Source: Torymus aiolomorphi
Taxonomy: Eukaryota; Arthropoda; Insecta; Hymenoptera; Torymidae
DNA: 64,000 nt
Assembly (NCBI GenBank): GCA_036365515.1
Contig: CM070873.1
Span: 78,592,029 to 78,656,028 of the forward strand
Reading direction: 5' to 3'
Shown here one piece after another: positions 60,062 through 64,000 of the stretch. The notes below the pieces were generated by a model. It ran no database searches and was not told the DNA's origin. It worked only from the letters and a program-made list of their open reading frames with translations. Positions within the stretch are counted from its first letter, which is position 1; every line of letters begins with the position of its first letter. The position numbers and the translations under genes are program-made.

Positions 60062-60955
60062 CAATTTAGTAATATAATAAGAATCTAAAGTTTGTATGAG
60101 AGATATATATAATTTCAAAGAATTAACTTTATTATATATTCAATTTCTCAGAATTCATTTTTTCCTAACATTGTATATGCGTAAATTAAATAGCTTATAA
60201 GAAAGTGCGCCTACAAGATATCAAATTTCATTCATACGACTCAAAATATATAGTAAATTATTTTAAATCTCACCCAAAAACTCATGCTAAAATCAATTTC
60301 ATTCTATATCTCGTAAACGGCTTAAGATATCGAAAAAATAATCAAATTTTGGGTTCCTCATCAAACGTGATTATCGGGCCATCTACCCATTGACATTGTC
60401 AAATAAAATTTTTATTAACAAATTATAATTTGATTATATTTATAAGATGAAAGAGACTGGATAAGGAGGGCGCAATTGAAATACGTGCACGCGCGTTTTA
60501 AAAAACATTTAATGACGGTATATGGCGTAATATTTAATGATGTCATTCGGGGTTCTGGGGGTAAAAATTGTTTATCTGTAATTTGAAGCTTCCTGCAGGG
60601 TCGTACAATTGTGCAATATGACGTCGCAAAGCGGGGTTCTGGAGGAACAAATTGTTTATCTGTAATTTGACACCTGTTGGTAGGAGGGGTCGCACAATTG
60701 CGTATTTTTAAAACATTTTAAAACGTTTGAGGGCTATTGTGCAATCTTCGAGAAGGTTCGATGACGTCACCTGTTCGACATGGCGGTGAAGAGGTGGGGA
60801 GGTGGGGGAGGTGAGCTTTGGGCAAGTAGTGAAGGGTTGCAGAAGCTCTGTTGTTTATCTACTCGTGCATCTGCTACTGAGGCGCGAACGTTCTATTTTT
60901 AATTTTCTGAATGGTAAGGCTTATGTCTATCACTTTCTCTATCTTTCTAGACCCA
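60062..60955. repeat. Right terminal inverted repeat of Polinton derivative
   Basis: Inverted match to 54650-55862 without the 325-bp insertion. Ends ATCTTTCTAGACCC. It contains two near-repeated segments (GGGGTTCTGG...TTGTTTATCTGTAATTTG at about 60548 and 60634). Confidence 0.85.
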
Positions 60956-62079
60956 TCCGGATATGCGGGTAGGTACCCAGGCAGTGCAGGATGTCCTAAC
61001 CATGCCGCGTTTAGCTTGGAAATTTGGATAGGTAGGCAGTGCAGAGAGGCCGACTATAGTGCTGATAAGAAGGATGCCGGGTAGAAAGCTAGCACAGGGA
61101 GGGCTACCGTATCGTAATATATAGGTAATGACAGGGATTACAATATAGACCAATCATTTAAATTAAAATAATAATGATAATACTTATTTACAAAAAAATT
61201 ATTTAATTATTTAATTAATTTATAACAAGAATTTATTTATATGTATATAAAAAAGTGTACAACTAACGATCGTGGCAAAGGGATTGCTCATATACCTACG
61301 TCGGAAGCTATAGAGCGCGGGAGGGTGTGGCGCGGTGAGCTTGCGAGAGTTGTTAAAGCGCGGCCCCTGTACAATACTACCAGGCGCTCGCGCTTGTCGC
61401 GCCGGTCGCATGTATACAGTTTAGGAGTAACCGTGCGTACGTACTGATTAGTGCGTGCAGATATTCAAATGATGATTTTTTTCCCTCATATATATTTATA
61501 TAATTGTATTGATTTCTAATAATTTTTCTCCTTTCTCTGATTCGAATGAACAAAGAAAGGAGAAAATAACAGAGGAAATCCGCAAATAATATTTTAACCG
61601 AGGGAATAACAAAGGCAATCCGAAAATAATATTTTAACCGCTAATACAAAGATAAAAAATAAATAATATAATTTCTCGAAGAGATTTTCGATAAAAATAA
61701 AATTAAGTAAATTTGCAATTTTTTAAATATTAATGAATTATTACATCATTGAAAAAAAAAAGTATAATGAATAAACATATTTTATATTTAAAATATATAC
61801 TATACATATACGAACGATACATTAATTTGGAGGAAGCTACGTGCCAATGAATTGGCAGCGGTTTTTACTTACAAATTATATTTTTCTTAATCTAAAATTA
61901 AACTCAGAACAATCCAACTATTATATATTGTTATTATTTTTTCTAGATATTTATAATAAACAATTTGCAAAATTTGCCGATTTTGCCTCCGTCTCCCTAA
62001 TTTTTCTAGAAAATTTTTGCCTAATATCTTTATGTGTTTGGAATTCATAATGGTCTAAAGTTGACCACATTTGCACCTA
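60956..62079. other. Mixed spacer with GC-rich block
   Basis: No gene. 61260-61450 is CpG-rich (GCGCGG, GCGCTCGCGC words) in AT-rich surroundings. 61830-61866 holds an isolated copy, inverted, of the family B start block (GCCAATGAATTGGC hairpin with GGAGGAAGC). Two 33-bp GGAATAACA-type near repeats lie at about 61572-61640. Confidence 0.4.
61830..61866 (-). repeat. Family B start block, isolated
   Basis: Reverse complement of the conserved block AAAACCGCTGCCAATTCATT-GGCACGTAGCTTCCTCC that begins the family B copies. The family B body does not follow it. Its core GCCAATGAATTGGC is a perfect short hairpin. Confidence 0.6.
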
Positions 62080-62341
62080 CCCTGCAAGAATATTCAGCAT
62101 AAGAAATGGCCGATGGTCATAATTCTGACTAGACAATTAATCATAATTAATACGGGGGAATTCGTCGTAATTATGACCATAATTATGGTGAACGAGATGC
62201 TGAACGATCGACAAACGTATACAAAGGTCACGTGACCTCCGTCGCGCTCGTCGCTCAGGCTGTTTATAGCGAGCGCTTCGGCAATTCTAACCTTAATTTC
62301 GAACCTTCTGGCTGTGTTTTTCTCCCAGTGTTCTCTCACAC

Positions 62342-62388
<47 letters not shown>

Positions 62389-62892
62389 CTCCGCTCTGGT
62401 AGTTCGTTATATTACAGCTATTCGTATCACAGTCACAGAGGTATTATAGATAGAGTATAATAAGGGAAGTCAGGCCTCCGGCAGTCGCAGAGATAGAGAG
62501 AGAAGATTGCGGGACGTAGCTCTCTCTTATACTTGCGCGTGCGCAGTACGCGCAGAAAGTGAGCGTCAGCTTGCGTGACGAGAGAGATAGCTACGTCCCG
62601 CGATCTTCTCTCTCTTTCTAACGTTCGGACATTTTCATTTACGGGCAGCCTTATATCTCCCCTGCTCCTTCAGCATAATTATGCCCATAATTATGGTCAT
62701 AATTATTTACTATAGTCCCTCTAATCTCGTTATCCCTTCAGCATAATTGTGGTCATAATTATCAGCATAACTATGGTCATAATTATGTCGCCAGGTGACA
62801 GGATTTATGAGCATAATATGCCGCACAAAATGATCATCCGTCATAAAATACGGCATATTATGGCTATATTATGCTTAACAGTTCTACCAGGG
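62080..62892. mobile_element. TA-flanked TIR element rich in CATAATTATG
   Basis: Ends CCCTGCAAGAATATTCAGCA and the reverse complement of CCCTGGTAGAACTGTTAAGC, flanked by TA at 62078-62079 and 62893-62894. Subterminal zones at both sides are packed with ATAATTATGG/CCATAATTAT palindromes. The core has (AC)22 at 62341-62386 and an inner fold-back (about 62498-62625) built from GAGAGAAGATTGCGGGACGT and its near reverse complement. No transposase. Confidence 0.78.
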
Positions 62893-63595
62893 TACGCACA
62901 TATTTTTTTTTAAATGAATATTCTGACTGAGTGGCTTGTAAATCATCAAAATTCTTCTGAATTTAAGTTTGAAAAATGTAAGCCTTACAAAGCATTTTGT
63001 CTAGAAAAACAGAAGTAATAAAGTAAGACAAATTTTATTTTACTTATTTTAAAACTTTATTGTTCTACCCTAGTAGAAATTAGTCCATTAAAAATGGGCA
63101 GGAAAACAGAAACTGGCCATTGGAAAAGGCTAGTTATTAAACGCAAGTGTAACGCTTTTTTCTATCAACTTCTCCCATTTTATGGAATGTCCTTAACCTC
63201 AAAATCTCCACATTAAAATTTCATAACAATTTAATCATATATTGTAAAACTTATACTCTTAAAAGATAGTTTACCGAGATATAAACAAAATTTAGTAGTC
63301 TTTGTACTATTTACAGCTTTATTCTATAAGATATAAACCAAAATCGTTATTTTGACACGTGACTCTATCTCTCTCACTCATCGCCATAATAAATCACTTG
63401 TTACTAGGTTTAATGGCTTCGCCGGTTAGTTACTTTAACTAGCATTAAAATACCAAAATTAATAGATAGTACAAAATTTTGACCATATTTTCGGCCAATA
63501 AATGTGAAAAATAGGTTGAAAAAAGCGTTACAGTTATGGTAGATAACTGGAGTCCATTTTTTTCCATCTTGGTTCAAACTAGCCATTTACTACAA
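62893..63595. other. AT-rich, probable degraded repeat
   Basis: A CCCTAGTAGAAATTAG word after TA near 63071 resembles the CCCTG-type TIR ends seen elsewhere, and AACGCAAGTGTAACGCTTTTTT near 63139 is partly inverted near 63520. No right TIR is found. Possibly a TIR element truncated by the family B copy that follows. Confidence 0.35.
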
Positions 63596-64000
63596 AAAAA
63601 AACTGATTCCTTTAATTAATTTTTAATTCCAATATTTAAAATTTAATACTTCAGAAAGACAGAAATAATAAAACTCCAACATAATTTATTCAAATTTTTA
63701 TAGATTATACATTTCCACAAAATTTCACATACATAAAATATATATCACAATTGCCTATAAATTTGCAACTGATATTTAGAGCTAAATGTCTAGAAAAATT
63801 TTAACCTCAAATATCTCTGAAATTTATGAACCAATCACTTTGCCAAAAGAACTCATCCGAGAACTATCAATAATATACCTTTACAATGAATTTTGAAGCG
63901 AACAAGACAATTTTACTCTTGTAGTAGTTGAACATATAAAACTCATTTTTTTTCATTTTTCAATTTTTACGTTTTTGTTAATAACAAAAGAACCGCGATA
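63596..64000. repeat. Family B repeat, copy 3 (continues past window)
   Basis: Begins at ACTGATTCCTTTAATTAATT and carries the family B words ACCTCAAATATCTCTGAAAT, ACTCTTGTAGTAGTTGAACA and GTTAATAACAAAAGAACC. It runs off the window end, so its (AC)n tract and end hairpin are expected beyond. Confidence 0.7.

Larger units (their letters stand above)
54650..60955. mobile_element. Maverick/Polinton derivative with extended inverted arms
   Basis: Ends GGGTCTAGAAAGATAGAG and the reverse complement bound a 6.3-kb element. The left arm (54650-55862 and 56456-about 57000) matches the right arm inverted (60955-60062 and 60050-about 59470). The left arm has an extra 325 bp including a (GT)n tract (about 55118-55443) and a further 590 bp (55863-56455). 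Between the arms are a plus-strand integrase and a minus-strand polymerase B that converge 75 bp apart. These two genes with long TIRs define Polintons. Capsid, ATPase and protease genes are missing. No clear 6-bp target duplication is seen. All genes are broken. Confidence 0.85.

Overview
The window looks like animal nuclear DNA, most likely from an insect and plausibly a hymenopteran (ant or chalcid-type wasp). The reasons are an AT-rich background broken by CpG- and GA/CT-rich islands, long (GT)n/(AC)n tracts, spliceosomal-type exon borders in a transposase-derived gene, and a Maverick/Polinton relic of the kind common in insects. This is read from composition and content; no host protein identifies the species. 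There is no bacterial operon, rRNA, intact tRNA gene or CRISPR array.

Layout. From 1 to about 34.8 kb the DNA is mostly single-copy-looking AT-rich sequence punctuated every 2-3 kb by GC/CpG islands of 0.2-1.4 kb that carry GAGAG/CTCTC runs. No convincing host protein gene is seen. Open frames there sit in the GC-rich islands and are best read as chance. One 75-bp stretch with good splice borders (30652-30726) and one weak transposase-like ORF (1660-1868) are worth testing. Three non-autonomous terminal-inverted-repeat (TIR) elements (14351-15024, 18598-19600, 28437-29315) and one solo LTR (10092-10813) lie in this half.

From about 34.8 kb to the end the window is a nest of mobile elements: a TA-flanked TIR element with a fold-back inside it (34830-36119), a double fold-back carrying two hammerhead-ribozyme-like motifs (36774-38189), several copies of a microsatellite-bearing repeat called family B here (39.2-40.9, 51.9-54.6 and 63.6-64.0 kb), a second solo LTR interrupted by a TA-flanked element (41642-43641), and at least five more large palindromes. 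Running through them on the minus strand are three exons with domain similarity to a FLYWCH + MULE-type transposase gene (51519-51322, 45574-45392, 43994-43799), with four fold-backs in what would be its introns.

The clearest large element is a 6.3-kb Maverick/Polinton derivative (54650-60955). It has inverted arms that contain not only the TIR but also a copy of the 5' coding part of the protein-primed DNA polymerase B gene, a retroviral-type integrase with a C-terminal chromodomain-like segment (plus strand), and an internally deleted polymerase B (minus strand). The two genes meet tail to tail. All are broken by stops and frameshifts, so the element is a relic.

No transposase in the window is intact. 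The TIR elements must have been moved by enzymes encoded elsewhere, and the many long inverted repeats make this segment a candidate source of hairpin RNA and a likely site of rearrangement or assembly error.
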